NCBI GenBank assembly: GCA_018715165.1
Contig: DVMC01000066.1
Span: 1-64,000 of the forward strand
DNA length: 64,000 nucleotides
Reading direction: 5' to 3'
Source: Limiplasma pullistercoris
GTDB taxonomy: Bacteria > Bacillota > Clostridia > Christensenellales > Aristaeellaceae
The notes under the pieces are model-generated. The model searched no databases. It was not told where the DNA came from and saw only the letters and a program-made list of their open reading frames with translations. Position 1 is the stretch's first letter, and each line of letters starts with the position of its first letter. Positions 49,708 to 58,108 of the stretch are shown piece after piece. A program made the position numbers and the translations under genes.

Positions 49708-51110
49708 CGGGCTGCCAGCGCGCCTGCGCATTTCCCCGGCATGGCCGGGGCTTTTTTTGCGTCCGCCTCACGAGCGGCCGCCAGCCGGCGCATGGCCCAG
49801 GCATAGGCGGGGAAGAGGAACAGATCCGCCGCCACCCACGCGGCCGGACTAGCCGTGCATACGGCGATATAGCCGAACGTGGGCACCATCACCACGCCCA
49901 CGATCACGCGGGCGGCCATTTCCAACACGCCGGCAAACACGGCCTGCCGCGTAAAGCCCAGCCCCTGAATCAGGAAGCGCACGATGTTGACAAAGGCCAA
50001 CGGGATATACGCGGCCGAGTTCACCGTCAAAAACAGGGCGGCATTGGCCATCACCTGGGTTTCTCCAGCGTCCATGAACATCTCGGAAAGGGGCCCGCCG
50101 AACATCGACAGCACCGCAAAGGCCGCCAGCGAATACACAATGCCGATGGCCGAGCAGCTCTTGAGTCCCTTGCCGATGCGCTCCAGCCTGCCCGCGCCCA
50201 CGTTCTGGCCGCCGTAGGTGGCCATGGTGCTGCCCAGCGCGTCAAAGGGGCAGCAGAACAGCTGGCTGACCTTGCTGCCCGCCGCCACGCTGGCCACATA
50301 GCTGGAGCCCAGCAGGTTGACCGACGCCTGCAGCACGATGGAGCCGATGGCCGTGATGGAATACTGCAGTCCCGTGGGCACGCCCATACCGATGAGCCGT
50401 TGCACGCAAGCCCTGTCAAACCGCCAGTCCTGCCGGGTAAAAATGAGCATGTCGCAGTGGCGGATATAGCGGACGCACAGAAGCGAGGAAACCGCCTGTG
50501 AGATCACCGTGGCCCACGCCGCGCCCTCCACGCCCATGCCGAAGGCCAGGATGAAGAGCAGATCCAGCGCCACGTTGAGCAGCGAGCAGATCACCAGGTA
50601 GATCACCGGCGTGCGCGAATCGCCCAAAGAGCGGATGATGCTGAACAGCACGTTGTAGACAAACACCACCGGGATGCCCAGAAAGATCACAAAGATATAG
50701 GCGAAAGCGTTGTCCACGATATCTGCGGGGGTGTTCATCCAGCCCAGCAGCGGGCGGCACAGCGTGCACACCGCCGCTGTCATGACCAGCGAAAAAGTGA
50801 CAGCCAGCAGGATGGCGTTGACCACGAAGCGCTTGAGGCCGGGATAGTCCCGCTCGCCGAATTTCTGCGCCACCGGGATGGCGAAGCCGTTGCACACGCC
50901 GATGCAGAATCCCAGCACCAGAAAGCTAAGCGAGCCCGTGGAGCCCACGCCCGCCAGCGCCTTCACGCCCAGAAACTTGCCCACCACAATGGTGTCCACC
51001 ATGTTGTACACCTGCTGAAACAGCAGGCCGAACAGCAGCGGAAAGAAGAATTCTACAACGCGCCGCATGGGCGAGCCTTCTGTCATGTCCCGGGCGAGCG
51101 TTCCGGCCAT
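49704..51110 (-). CDS. MATE family efflux transporter
   Basis: 468 residues, about twelve membrane helices. It exports drugs or metabolites by Na+ or H+ antiport. The N-terminal MATE signature is MTEGSPMRRVVEFFFPLLFG, then LLFQQVYNMVDTIVVGKFLG; the second half repeats it (PTGLQYSITAIGSIVLQASV). ATG 51110 has AAAGGAGG about 8 nt upstream; the in-frame ATG at 51152 lacks an RBS. The hydrophilic C-terminus (AREADAKKAPAMPGKCAGAL) overlaps the opposite terminator. Confidence 0.92.
   Translation of the reverse strand: MAGTLARDMTEGSPMRRVVEFFFPLLFGLLFQQVYNMVDTIVVGKFLGVKALAGVGSTGSLSFLVLGFCIGVCNGFAIPVAQKFGERDYPGLKRFVVNAILLAVTFSLVMTAAVCTLCRPLLGWMNTPADIVDNAFAYIFVIFLGIPVVFVYNVLFSIIRSLGDSRTPVIYLVICSLLNVALDLLFILAFGMGVEGAAWATVISQAVSSLLCVRYIRHCDMLIFTRQDWRFDRACVQRLIGMGVPTGLQYSITAIGSIVLQASVNLLGSSYVASVAAGSKVSQLFCCPFDALGSTMATYGGQNVGAGRLERIGKGLKSCSAIGIVYSLAAFAVLSMFGGPLSEMFMDAGETQVMANAALFLTVNSAAYIPLAFVNIVRFLIQGLGFTRQAVFAGVLEMAARVIVGVVMVPTFGYIAVCTASPAAWVAADLFLFPAYAWAMRRLAAAREADAKKAPAMPGKCAGALAAR
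49734..49758 (+). terminator. intrinsic terminator of the carboxypeptidase gene
   Basis: CCCCGGC-ATG-GCCGGGG stem-loop, one C, then seven Ts. It lies inside the 3' coding end of the convergent MATE gene, so one sequence encodes the transporter C-terminus and ends the opposite transcript. Confidence 0.8.
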
Positions 51111-51152
51111 ACTGGTAGCCTCCTTTGCCAAATCGTAGTCGTACAGGCGCAC

Positions 51153-51181
51153 AGTATACGCCGGTCAGCGTCGATTTGCAA
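51153..51181 (-). promoter_or_regulatory. sigma-A promoter of the MATE gene
   Basis: Leftward TTGCAA (51181-51176), 17-bp spacer, TATACT (51158-51153). About 40 nt of leader to the ATG at 51110. Confidence 0.7.
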
Positions 51182-51380
51182 GGGTTTTTTTCAAGAAAAT
51201 ACGCTTTTTTGCAAATGCTACGCCCAAGGCTCCGCCATGGGAAGAATACAGGTCATTTTTGGTATGATTCTTTCCATATTCTAACTTTGTAATCAATGTA
51301 AATCCATCGTTATGCACAAACCAACCATGCCCAAAATCCATCCTATATTGTAAAGCAGATACAAAAGGGAGGGCATGCGA

Positions 51381-52382
51381 ATGCGGCGCATCGCTTTGTT
51401 TACGTGTACGCTTTGGCTGATGCTGACCGTCTGCGCGGCGCAGGCGGACGAGGTGGTGGTCACCCTGGGAGGCGACTGCGTGCTGGGTACGCGCGAGGAA
51501 TGGAAAAACGACGCCGAAACCTTTGACACCATGATTGCCGAAAAGGGCTTTGACTGGTGCTTTGCGAGAATTGCGGAGCCGTTCCTGACCGACGACATCA
51601 GCCTGATCAATCTGGAAACCGTACTGCAAAGCCATTCCGAGGGCCACGACCGCGGCAAGGAATTCACCTTTCGCGGCGACCCGTCCTACACCGGCATCCT
51701 CAAAGCGGCGGGCATCGAGCAGGTAAACATCGCCAACAACCACTACATCGACTTCGGCGGCAGCGGGCGCGAGAGCACGCGCGCGGCGCTGGAGGCCGCG
51801 GAGATTGGTTTCAGCGGCTATACCTACCGCTCGGTGGTGGAGGTGAACGGCTACCGCATCGGCTTCGCAGGATGCCGCGAAACGGTGTATCTGGACCGCA
51901 AGGCGCCCGTGTACAACGATCTGGAGGCGCTCAGGGAAGCGGGCTGCGACGCGATCATCTATTCCTTTCACTGGGGCAAGGAATACAGCCCCACCCACAA
52001 TCAGACCCAGCGCCGCATGGCGGACTACGCCATCGAGCATGGGGCGGACATCGTGGTGGGCACCCATCCGCACTGTGTGCAGGGAGTGGAGCACCGGCGC
52101 GGAAGCCTGATTCTGTGGAGCCTGGGAAACCTGGTGTTCGGCGGCACACACGAGATGACTACCTTCGACGCGGTGGTGGCGCAGGTATCGCTCTGCTTTG
52201 AGGACGGGGCCTATCAGGGCGCGAAGCTGCGGCTTTTGCCGGTACTCACCTCCAGCGCGCGGCCGGAAAACAACTTTCAGCCCGAATGGGCCGAGGGAGA
52301 GGACTACGAGCGCATCATGGGCCTGATTCAGGATGACAGCGAAATGGAGATCGAGTCGGAGATGTGGTTCCCGGCGGGCTGA
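51381..52382 (+). CDS. CapA family protein
   Basis: 333 residues. Signal peptide (RRIALFTCTLWLMLTVCAAQ) then a CapA/PGA_cap calcineurin-like phosphatase fold. The metal-site motifs are in order: TLGGDCVLG, LINLETVL, NIANNHYIDFG, YSFHWGKEYSP and VGTHPHCVQGVE. Members assist poly-gamma-glutamate or other surface polymer export, but no CapB/CapC is nearby, so the substrate is unknown. ATG 51381 has GGGAGGG upstream; ATG 51375 is also in frame. Confidence 0.9.
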   Translation: MRRIALFTCTLWLMLTVCAAQADEVVVTLGGDCVLGTREEWKNDAETFDTMIAEKGFDWCFARIAEPFLTDDISLINLETVLQSHSEGHDRGKEFTFRGDPSYTGILKAAGIEQVNIANNHYIDFGGSGRESTRAALEAAEIGFSGYTYRSVVEVNGYRIGFAGCRETVYLDRKAPVYNDLEALREAGCDAIIYSFHWGKEYSPTHNQTQRRMADYAIEHGADIVVGTHPHCVQGVEHRRGSLILWSLGNLVFGGTHEMTTFDAVVAQVSLCFEDGAYQGAKLRLLPVLTSSARPENNFQPEWAEGEDYERIMGLIQDDSEMEIESEMWFPAG

Positions 52383-52392
52383 CGCGGGCCGC

Positions 52393-53841
52393 TCACGTCT
52401 TTTCCAGCGGCAGGCAGGCGGTGAACGTGGTTCCCGCCCCCACCTTGCTGCGCACCTTGAGGTGCCCGCCGTGCGCCGTCACGATGATGCGCGCGATGCT
52501 AAGTCCCAGCCCGTGCCCGCTGGTCTGTGATTTCCGGGCCTCGTCGCAGCGGTAGAAACGGTCGAATACCTTGGGCAGGTCCTCGGCGGAAATGCCCGCG
52601 CCGGTATCCGTGACGCTCAGGTAACAGGTGCGGCTGTCGCGCCTGACCCCCAGGGTGATGCTGCCGCCCGCGGGCGTGTATTTGATGGCATTGTCCACCA
52701 GAATGCGCATCAGCTGCTTGATCATGCCCTTGTCGGCGCTCACCCGTGCGTTCTGCGCGGGGCTGAGCTCGAAGCGGTGTGCGGATGAGAGAAGCTTGGC
52801 CTCGCGGTGCACCTCGCTCATCACCTCCAGCGGGTCGAACACCTCCATTTCCAGCATAAGCGTCTTTTTGTCGTGCCGGGCCAGGAACAAAAGGCGCTCC
52901 ACCAGTTCCTTCATGCTGGCGGCCTCCTGCGAGATGGCGCTGATGCCCTCGTCAAGCACGGCCTTGTCGGTCTTGCCCCAGCGCTCCAGCATGCCCACAT
53001 AGCCCTGGATGACCGCAATGGGCGTGCGCAGCTCATGAGAGGCGTCGCTGACGAACTGCTTCTGGCTGTTGTAGCTGAGTTCGATGCGGTCCAGCATGCC
53101 GTTGATGACCAACGCCAGGTCCTTGAGCTCGTTTTTTGCACCCTCCACGCTGATGCGGTCGCTCAAGTTGTTGGCGCTGAGGGCCGCGGCGGTCTCGGCC
53201 ATGTCGGTGATGGGCTTGAGCACGCGGCGGTTCAGCCGGTCCCTGTGCGTAAGGAAATAGCCCACGCGGTACAAATCCAGGCACACCAGCACCCAGAACA
53301 GGATGTTCATCTGATAGAGGAGGTCGTCCACGGGCCAGGCCGCCGCCACGCCCCCGTCCATGGTATCGACATAGAGCATCACGCGCCGCTGCCCGTCCTT
53401 TTCCACATCGGAAAACAGCAGCGCCAGCCGCTGCGCCATTCCCGCCAGACCGCCTTCGTAGGCCTGCGGCAGCAGATACGCCTCCGTAAAGGGGAGAGCG
53501 GCGAGTTGTTCCTGGGCATAGACGCCGTCCTGCGCGGGCGTCATGGCGGCCAACGCATCCAGCGAGCGGCTCACCGCGGGCCATTGCGCCACGCACAGGG
53601 CCAGCATCGCCGCTGCCAGCACCGGCAGGGTGGTCCGCAAAAGCTGCCCTGAAAAGTGCAGCGCGATGCGCAGCGTAAGCGACAGCCGCAGATTGCTCAA
53701 AAGCCGGACCAGCGTGCCATGCACCGCGCGGGAAAAACGATCGAAGCCGTTTTCCCCGCTGTCTTTGCGCTTGGCCGCGCCCAGGGGCCAGCCTGTGTCC
53801 TGCGCGTCTTTTTTCTGCTTTTGGGCGGTTTTCTTACTCAT
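52393..53841 (-). CDS. sensor histidine kinase
   Basis: 482 residues. Two membrane helices (TLPVLAAAMLALCVAQWPAV and MNILFWVLVCLDLYRVGYFL) flank an extracellular sensor region of about 110 residues. A HAMP domain, the HisKA site (SDASHELRTPIAVIQGYVGM, phosphorylated His about 263) and the HATPase domain (LMRILVDNAIKYTPAG, GHGLGLSIARIIV) follow. The 40-residue basic cytoplasmic N-terminus is not typical. ATG 53841 overlaps the regulator stop by 8 bp, so the pair is coupled. The signal is unknown. Confidence 0.92.
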   Translation of the reverse strand: MSKKTAQKQKKDAQDTGWPLGAAKRKDSGENGFDRFSRAVHGTLVRLLSNLRLSLTLRIALHFSGQLLRTTLPVLAAAMLALCVAQWPAVSRSLDALAAMTPAQDGVYAQEQLAALPFTEAYLLPQAYEGGLAGMAQRLALLFSDVEKDGQRRVMLYVDTMDGGVAAAWPVDDLLYQMNILFWVLVCLDLYRVGYFLTHRDRLNRRVLKPITDMAETAAALSANNLSDRISVEGAKNELKDLALVINGMLDRIELSYNSQKQFVSDASHELRTPIAVIQGYVGMLERWGKTDKAVLDEGISAISQEAASMKELVERLLFLARHDKKTLMLEMEVFDPLEVMSEVHREAKLLSSAHRFELSPAQNARVSADKGMIKQLMRILVDNAIKYTPAGGSITLGVRRDSRTCYLSVTDTGAGISAEDLPKVFDRFYRCDEARKSQTSGHGLGLSIARIIVTAHGGHLKVRSKVGAGTTFTACLPLEKT

Positions 53842-54514
53842 AGCGGAACATGTAGCCCACCGCACGGATGGTGTGGATGGTTTTGACGCCGAATTTATCG
53901 TCGATCTTCTGGCGCAGGTAACGGATGTATACGTCCACGATGTTGGTGTCGCCCGCGAATTCATAGCCCCAGACGTTGCTGAGCAGCTCGTCGCGCGTGA
54001 CCGCCGCGCCCTCGTGCTGCCAGAGATAGTTGAGCAGGTCAAATTCCTTCTTGGTCAGCATGATGGGCTCGCCGTCAAAACTGGCGCCATAGCTGGCCGG
54101 CTCGATGCGCAGCTTGCCCGCCGTGCGCGCACCGGTATCCACGGCGCGGTCCGCGCGGTGCTTCTTCAGGTTCACGCGGATGCGGGCCAGCAGCTCCTCG
54201 ATGGCGAAGGGCTTGGTCATGTAGTCGTCCGCGCCCATGTCCAACCCCATCACCTTGTCGCTCACGTCGTCCTTGGCGGTGAGCATGATGATGGGCACAT
54301 CGCTGGTCTGCCGAAGGCGGCGGCACACCTCGATGCCGCTTAGCTCCGGCAGCATCAGGTCCAGAATCAGCAAATCGGGCTGCCAGCTTTCGCACAGCGT
54401 AAGCCCCGTGCGCCCGTCATGCGCCGCCTGCACCTCGTACCCCTCGTGCTCCAGCTCCAGCGTCACAAAGCGGGCGATTTTTACCTCGTCCTCAACGATC
54501 AGAATCTTGCTCAT
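53834..54514 (-). CDS. OmpR-family response regulator
   Basis: 226 residues. The receiver domain has acidic residues (LIVEDEVKIARFV), the phosphoacceptor aspartate (LLILDLMLPELSG, about 52), MLTAKDD and the lysine in YMTKPFAIEELLA. The winged helix (LTKKEFDLLNYLWQHEGAAV, then VWGYEFAGDTNIVDVYIRYL, ending AVGYMFRYE) is standard OmpR type. ATG 54514 is used, with GATGAGGAG upstream. It forms an operon with the kinase. Confidence 0.94.
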   Translation of the reverse strand: MSKILIVEDEVKIARFVTLELEHEGYEVQAAHDGRTGLTLCESWQPDLLILDLMLPELSGIEVCRRLRQTSDVPIIMLTAKDDVSDKVMGLDMGADDYMTKPFAIEELLARIRVNLKKHRADRAVDTGARTAGKLRIEPASYGASFDGEPIMLTKKEFDLLNYLWQHEGAAVTRDELLSNVWGYEFAGDTNIVDVYIRYLRQKIDDKFGVKTIHTIRAVGYMFRYE

Positions 54515-54552
54515 AGCGCGCTCCTCATCCCCCTGTTTTGATAAGCAGGCCA

Positions 54553-54578
54553 AAAGGGTCCCTGGTCCGGGACCCTTT
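54553..54578. terminator. hairpin between the DUF4342 and response-regulator genes
   Basis: 10-bp stem (AAAGGGTCCC / GGGACCCTTT), 6-nt loop. Leftward it ends in CCCTTTTGG, so it probably terminates the DUF4342 transcript before the regulator gene. Confidence 0.6.
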
Positions 54579-54582
54579 GGAT

Positions 54583-55215
54583 TCAGCGGATATCGGCCTC
54601 GTGATAGCCATCGCCGTCATCCCGCACGTCCACGCTGCCGCCGTCCGGAAATTGCACGTTCACGGGGCGCGTGCCGCTGGCGGCGCTTTCGGTGCGCGGC
54701 GGGGGCGTAGGGCGGTCCTTGGGCTCCTCCTGCGGGTGCTCCTGGGATTTGCCGCCGCTCTGGGAGAACTGCTGGGCGAAGCTGGACACGGTATGCTGCA
54801 CGTTTTCCTTGGCATTTTTGACCATGCTGTCAAATGTTTCGGAGGAAAACTCGCGGCTGTCCCGGTCGATGTTGATGCGGTAGCCCAGCGCCAGGGATAC
54901 GATCAGCCCGATGATGAAGATGTGCGGCGCGGTGATCAGCGTGAGCAGCACAAAAAGCGAGCTGAGGTTCACCACCACGGCCTCGTCCTTGCGCACGCGC
55001 AGCCGGAGGCGGTAGAGAAAGGTGAACACGCCCTTGGCACCTTTGCCCGCGTCGCTGGAGGCGGGGCCGGTCTTGAGCCGTCCGTTTTTCTCCAAGTCCA
55101 CCAGCGCCCTGGCCAGGCTGCCGTTGTGATACTCCAGCAGGTTGACGGCCTCTTCATAGGAGATGCCACTCTTCTGCCGTAGAATTTCGATGTCCTCAAA
55201 GGTGTACTTTGCCAT
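54583..55215 (-). CDS. DUF4342 membrane protein with UBA-like N-terminus
   Basis: 210 residues. An N-terminal UBA/TS-N-like helical bundle (FEDIEILRQKSGISYEEAVN, LLEYHNGSLARALVDLEKNG) is followed by the DUF4342 core with a membrane segment (LSSLFVLLTLITAPHIFIIG, then LIVSLALGY). The rest is a disordered, proline- and charge-rich C-terminal tail (about 145-205). The family is widespread in Firmicutes and uncharacterised. ATG 55215 has GGAGGCAGGAAGC upstream. Confidence 0.8.
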   Translation of the reverse strand: MAKYTFEDIEILRQKSGISYEEAVNLLEYHNGSLARALVDLEKNGRLKTGPASSDAGKGAKGVFTFLYRLRLRVRKDEAVVVNLSSLFVLLTLITAPHIFIIGLIVSLALGYRINIDRDSREFSSETFDSMVKNAKENVQHTVSSFAQQFSQSGGKSQEHPQEEPKDRPTPPPRTESAASGTRPVNVQFPDGGSVDVRDDGDGYHEADIR

Positions 55216-55258
55216 GCTTCCTGCCTCCTTGCGTCGTCCCTTGGAAGCGATCGGCGCG

Positions 55259-55301
55259 CCGGAAAGGCTCGGAGGGCCTGCGGGCCCTCCAAACTTTCCG
55301 G
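55259..55301. repeat. nested inverted repeat upstream of the DUF4342 gene
   Basis: Outer stem CCGGAAAG (55259-55266) / CTTTCCGG (55294-55301) encloses an inner stem GGAGGGCC (55271-55278) / GGCCCTCC (55283-55290). It sits in the 200-bp gap after the VWA operon. No T-tract follows on either side. It may end the operon transcript or act in the leader of the DUF4342 mRNA. Confidence 0.55.
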
Positions 55302-55417
55302 AAGGGTTTTGCCGCGCGCTGGTCGTTCTCCTGGGAACGATGTCATCTTACCACAATTCCGGCCGGAATGCTTGAGGATTTTGCAAGAGCTTCATGAGAA
55401 AATGATGAGATTTCGAA

Positions 55418-58108
55418 TCATTTTTGCTTTCGCGCCGCCTTGGCGGCAAGCAGCGCGTCGGCGGTGTCCTGCGCGGCCTTGCGGCGCTTGTGTCCGTCGT
55501 CCTGCGCACGGCGCCTGTCAGATCCGTATGTTCCGGCGGGACGCGGGTCCTTGGGCCGCTCCTCCCGTCCGGCGCGGCGGCGCGTCACGGCGGCTAACGC
55601 CTCCTCCCAGGAGAGCTTGCGCAGCGCGATGTCCATCCCCAGCAGCGCGAGCGCCAGCCACAGAAGCATCGGGCGCAGCGCCGTCCGCCCCGTTGCCGGG
55701 GATACGGGCGTCGCCCAGAAATCCGCCTCGCCTGTCAGCACGCGACCGCCCGTGCGGGCCGCGAGTTCCTCCAGGCTTTGGTCCGGCTGCACGCGCAGGT
55801 CATACTCCCCGGAGAAGCCGCACACCGCGCCGCCTTCCTGCGCATGCACGGTTCCATCCCCGCCCGTATAGGTGACGCGCACGGCATAAGCGCCCTCCTG
55901 CGCAGAGGATAGCTCGCCCTCGTATTGACCGGGCGCGGTTTCATCGAGGCGAAGGGTCTCCTGCGTGCCGTCGGGCAACGTCACGGCGGCCTCCGTCGCG
56001 CCCGAAGCGGCCTGCGCCAGCGTATAACGGATGTGCACCGCCCCGTCCTTAGCCTGCGCAGTCAATTCACCCTCGCGCTGCGCGCCGGGAAGCAGGCGGG
56101 AAAGCACGCCGCCGAAGAAACGCGGCGCATCCTGCCAGGCCATGAAGGCGGCGGTCCACGCCCCCTCCACATCGCTGGTCCAGGCGGCCACCTTGCCGGC
56201 GCCCGCGTTCCACCACGAAAGCAGCGGGTCCTCGGTATCGCTGGCCAGCGTCACGGTCGCGGTGGGCTTTTCCGCGGCGCACAGATAACCGTCCACCTGC
56301 GGCAGTCCATCGAAACCGGACAGCGTCTGCGCTTCGAGGATCACGGGCGTAAAGGTATGGTTTTTCACATAGCTGTCGCTCACCAGCATGGTTTCCTTGG
56401 TAAAGATCTTGGGAATGCTGTCGAACTCGCCCACCTCATAGGCGCGTCCTCCCCCCAGTGTGGACAAGAGGCGCATCAGCTGCGCATTGGCGTCGGTGCC
56501 CACGGCCACGGTGGTCAGCGTGATGCCGGACCTTTGCATCGCCAGGGCGATGTCCTGAAAGCCCGTATCGGCGGGCTGGCCGTCAGAGAGAAAGATGACG
56601 TGTTTCTGGGGCGTCTGGGCGGCCTGCAGCACGCGGTAGGCCTCATCCAGCGCGGAATAGAAAGCCGTGCCGCCGTCTGCGCGCAAAGTTCCGATCAGGC
56701 TCTGCACATCCTCCAGGCTGCTCACGCTCTGGAAGGGCACCACCCATTTGGCCGTATCGTCGAAGCCGATCACGCCGATGTTGTCGCGTTCGCTCAGCAC
56801 CTCCACGGCGCTCATGGCGGCTTCCTTGGCCGCTTCGATGCGCGAAGCGCCAAACTGCCCGCTGGTCATGCTGCCTGATTTGTCGATACAGATCACCAGC
56901 GACAGGGCCGGCATGCGCTGCTTGTTGCGCACGTCGATGGTCACGGGCAGGAGCGCTTCAAGGTCCGTACCCCGATAGCCGCCCAGGGCGTAGCTGGTAT
57001 CGCCGCCCAGCACCAGCAGGCCGCGTCCCAGCGTGCGGACGGCCTGGTCCAGCGCCTGCCACTGCTTCTGCGCGGCGGCGGCATAATCGATGTTGTTGAG
57101 CACCACCGCGTCATAGGCCAGGTAGCCGTCCGCGCCGGAGGGCATGGCCGCAGGGCGGATGCGCTCCACCCGCATGCCGGATGCGGAGAACAGCTTTTCC
57201 GCCGTGCCGGCTTCCTCCACCAGCAGTACGTTTGGCGCGCCCAGCACGCGCGCGTAGGCCGCAAGGCGGTTGTTCTGGCTCTGCGTATCCTCCCCGCTGA
57301 CCAACCGCGCCTCATAGGTGACCACGCCGGTCTTTTGTGCCACGAGGGAAAAGGCATAGCGGTTTTCCCCGGCCTTGAGCGATACCTCGCGGGTGTCGGT
57401 GGCCTCGCCGTTCTGGTACAGAACCAGCGTGGCCGTCATGTCCGCATTCGCGTCGATGGTGACGGAAAGGGGCACCGCCTGTCCCTCGTATGCCTCGGCG
57501 GGAGCGGTCAGCTCGCTGATCTGAGCATCCGGTCCCGATGCGGTCTCCAGCGGCAGCACGTCCACGCGCACGCCTGCGGCGGCCAACAGGTCCACCGTGG
57601 AGGCGGACAGATCCGCCTTGCCATCGCTGATCACGGTCATGCCGCCGCTTCCGCCGCTTGGCAGAAGGGCCGCCGCCAGACGCAGCGCGCCGTCCAGGTC
57701 GCTGCCCGACCGGTCCACGCTGGCGCTCACGCCCGAAAAGGCGGGCTCATCCCCGGCAGGCGTATCCACCATGGCGTCCGCCCCGAAGGCGATCACGCCC
57801 GCTTCCTGCCCCAGCGGCAGGCGCGCGAGCGCACGGCTGACCCCTTCCTCCGCCTGCGCGTGAAGCTGGCGGATGGAATCCGACACATCCATCACGACCC
57901 ACCTTTGCGCCGCGCCCGACGTGGTCAGGACCGATGGACCGGCCACGGCCAGCGCCAGCACAAGGCACAGAAACAGGCGCGCGCAGAGCGTGACCCGCCT
58001 GCGCAACGACCCGCGGCGCACCCGGTAGCGGCGGTCGATCAGCCATACCGCGGCCAGGCCCAGCGGAATCAGCGCCAGGGCCCAGAGCGATTCAAATGCC
58101 AGTCCCAC
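55418..58108 (-). CDS. membrane protein with two VWA-type domains
   Basis: 896 residues. N-terminal helices (LWALALIPLGLAAVWLI; LCARLFLCLVLALAVAGPSV), a first VWA-like domain with metal-site pattern DVSDS (about 75), a beta-rich region, and a class-I amidotransferase-like fold (about 290-370). The second VWA domain has the full MIDAS DKSGS (about 408; LSLVICIDKSGSMTSGQFGA), then more beta domains and a last helix (LRPMLLWLALALLGMDIAL) with a basic tail. This layout is known for VWA partners of MoxR/DUF58. It overlaps its upstream neighbour by 17 nt. Confidence 0.82.
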   Translation of the reverse strand: MGLAFESLWALALIPLGLAAVWLIDRRYRVRRGSLRRRVTLCARLFLCLVLALAVAGPSVLTTSGAAQRWVVMDVSDSIRQLHAQAEEGVSRALARLPLGQEAGVIAFGADAMVDTPAGDEPAFSGVSASVDRSGSDLDGALRLAAALLPSGGSGGMTVISDGKADLSASTVDLLAAAGVRVDVLPLETASGPDAQISELTAPAEAYEGQAVPLSVTIDANADMTATLVLYQNGEATDTREVSLKAGENRYAFSLVAQKTGVVTYEARLVSGEDTQSQNNRLAAYARVLGAPNVLLVEEAGTAEKLFSASGMRVERIRPAAMPSGADGYLAYDAVVLNNIDYAAAAQKQWQALDQAVRTLGRGLLVLGGDTSYALGGYRGTDLEALLPVTIDVRNKQRMPALSLVICIDKSGSMTSGQFGASRIEAAKEAAMSAVEVLSERDNIGVIGFDDTAKWVVPFQSVSSLEDVQSLIGTLRADGGTAFYSALDEAYRVLQAAQTPQKHVIFLSDGQPADTGFQDIALAMQRSGITLTTVAVGTDANAQLMRLLSTLGGGRAYEVGEFDSIPKIFTKETMLVSDSYVKNHTFTPVILEAQTLSGFDGLPQVDGYLCAAEKPTATVTLASDTEDPLLSWWNAGAGKVAAWTSDVEGAWTAAFMAWQDAPRFFGGVLSRLLPGAQREGELTAQAKDGAVHIRYTLAQAASGATEAAVTLPDGTQETLRLDETAPGQYEGELSSAQEGAYAVRVTYTGGDGTVHAQEGGAVCGFSGEYDLRVQPDQSLEELAARTGGRVLTGEADFWATPVSPATGRTALRPMLLWLALALLGMDIALRKLSWEEALAAVTRRRAGREERPKDPRPAGTYGSDRRRAQDDGHKRRKAAQDTADALLAAKAARKQK

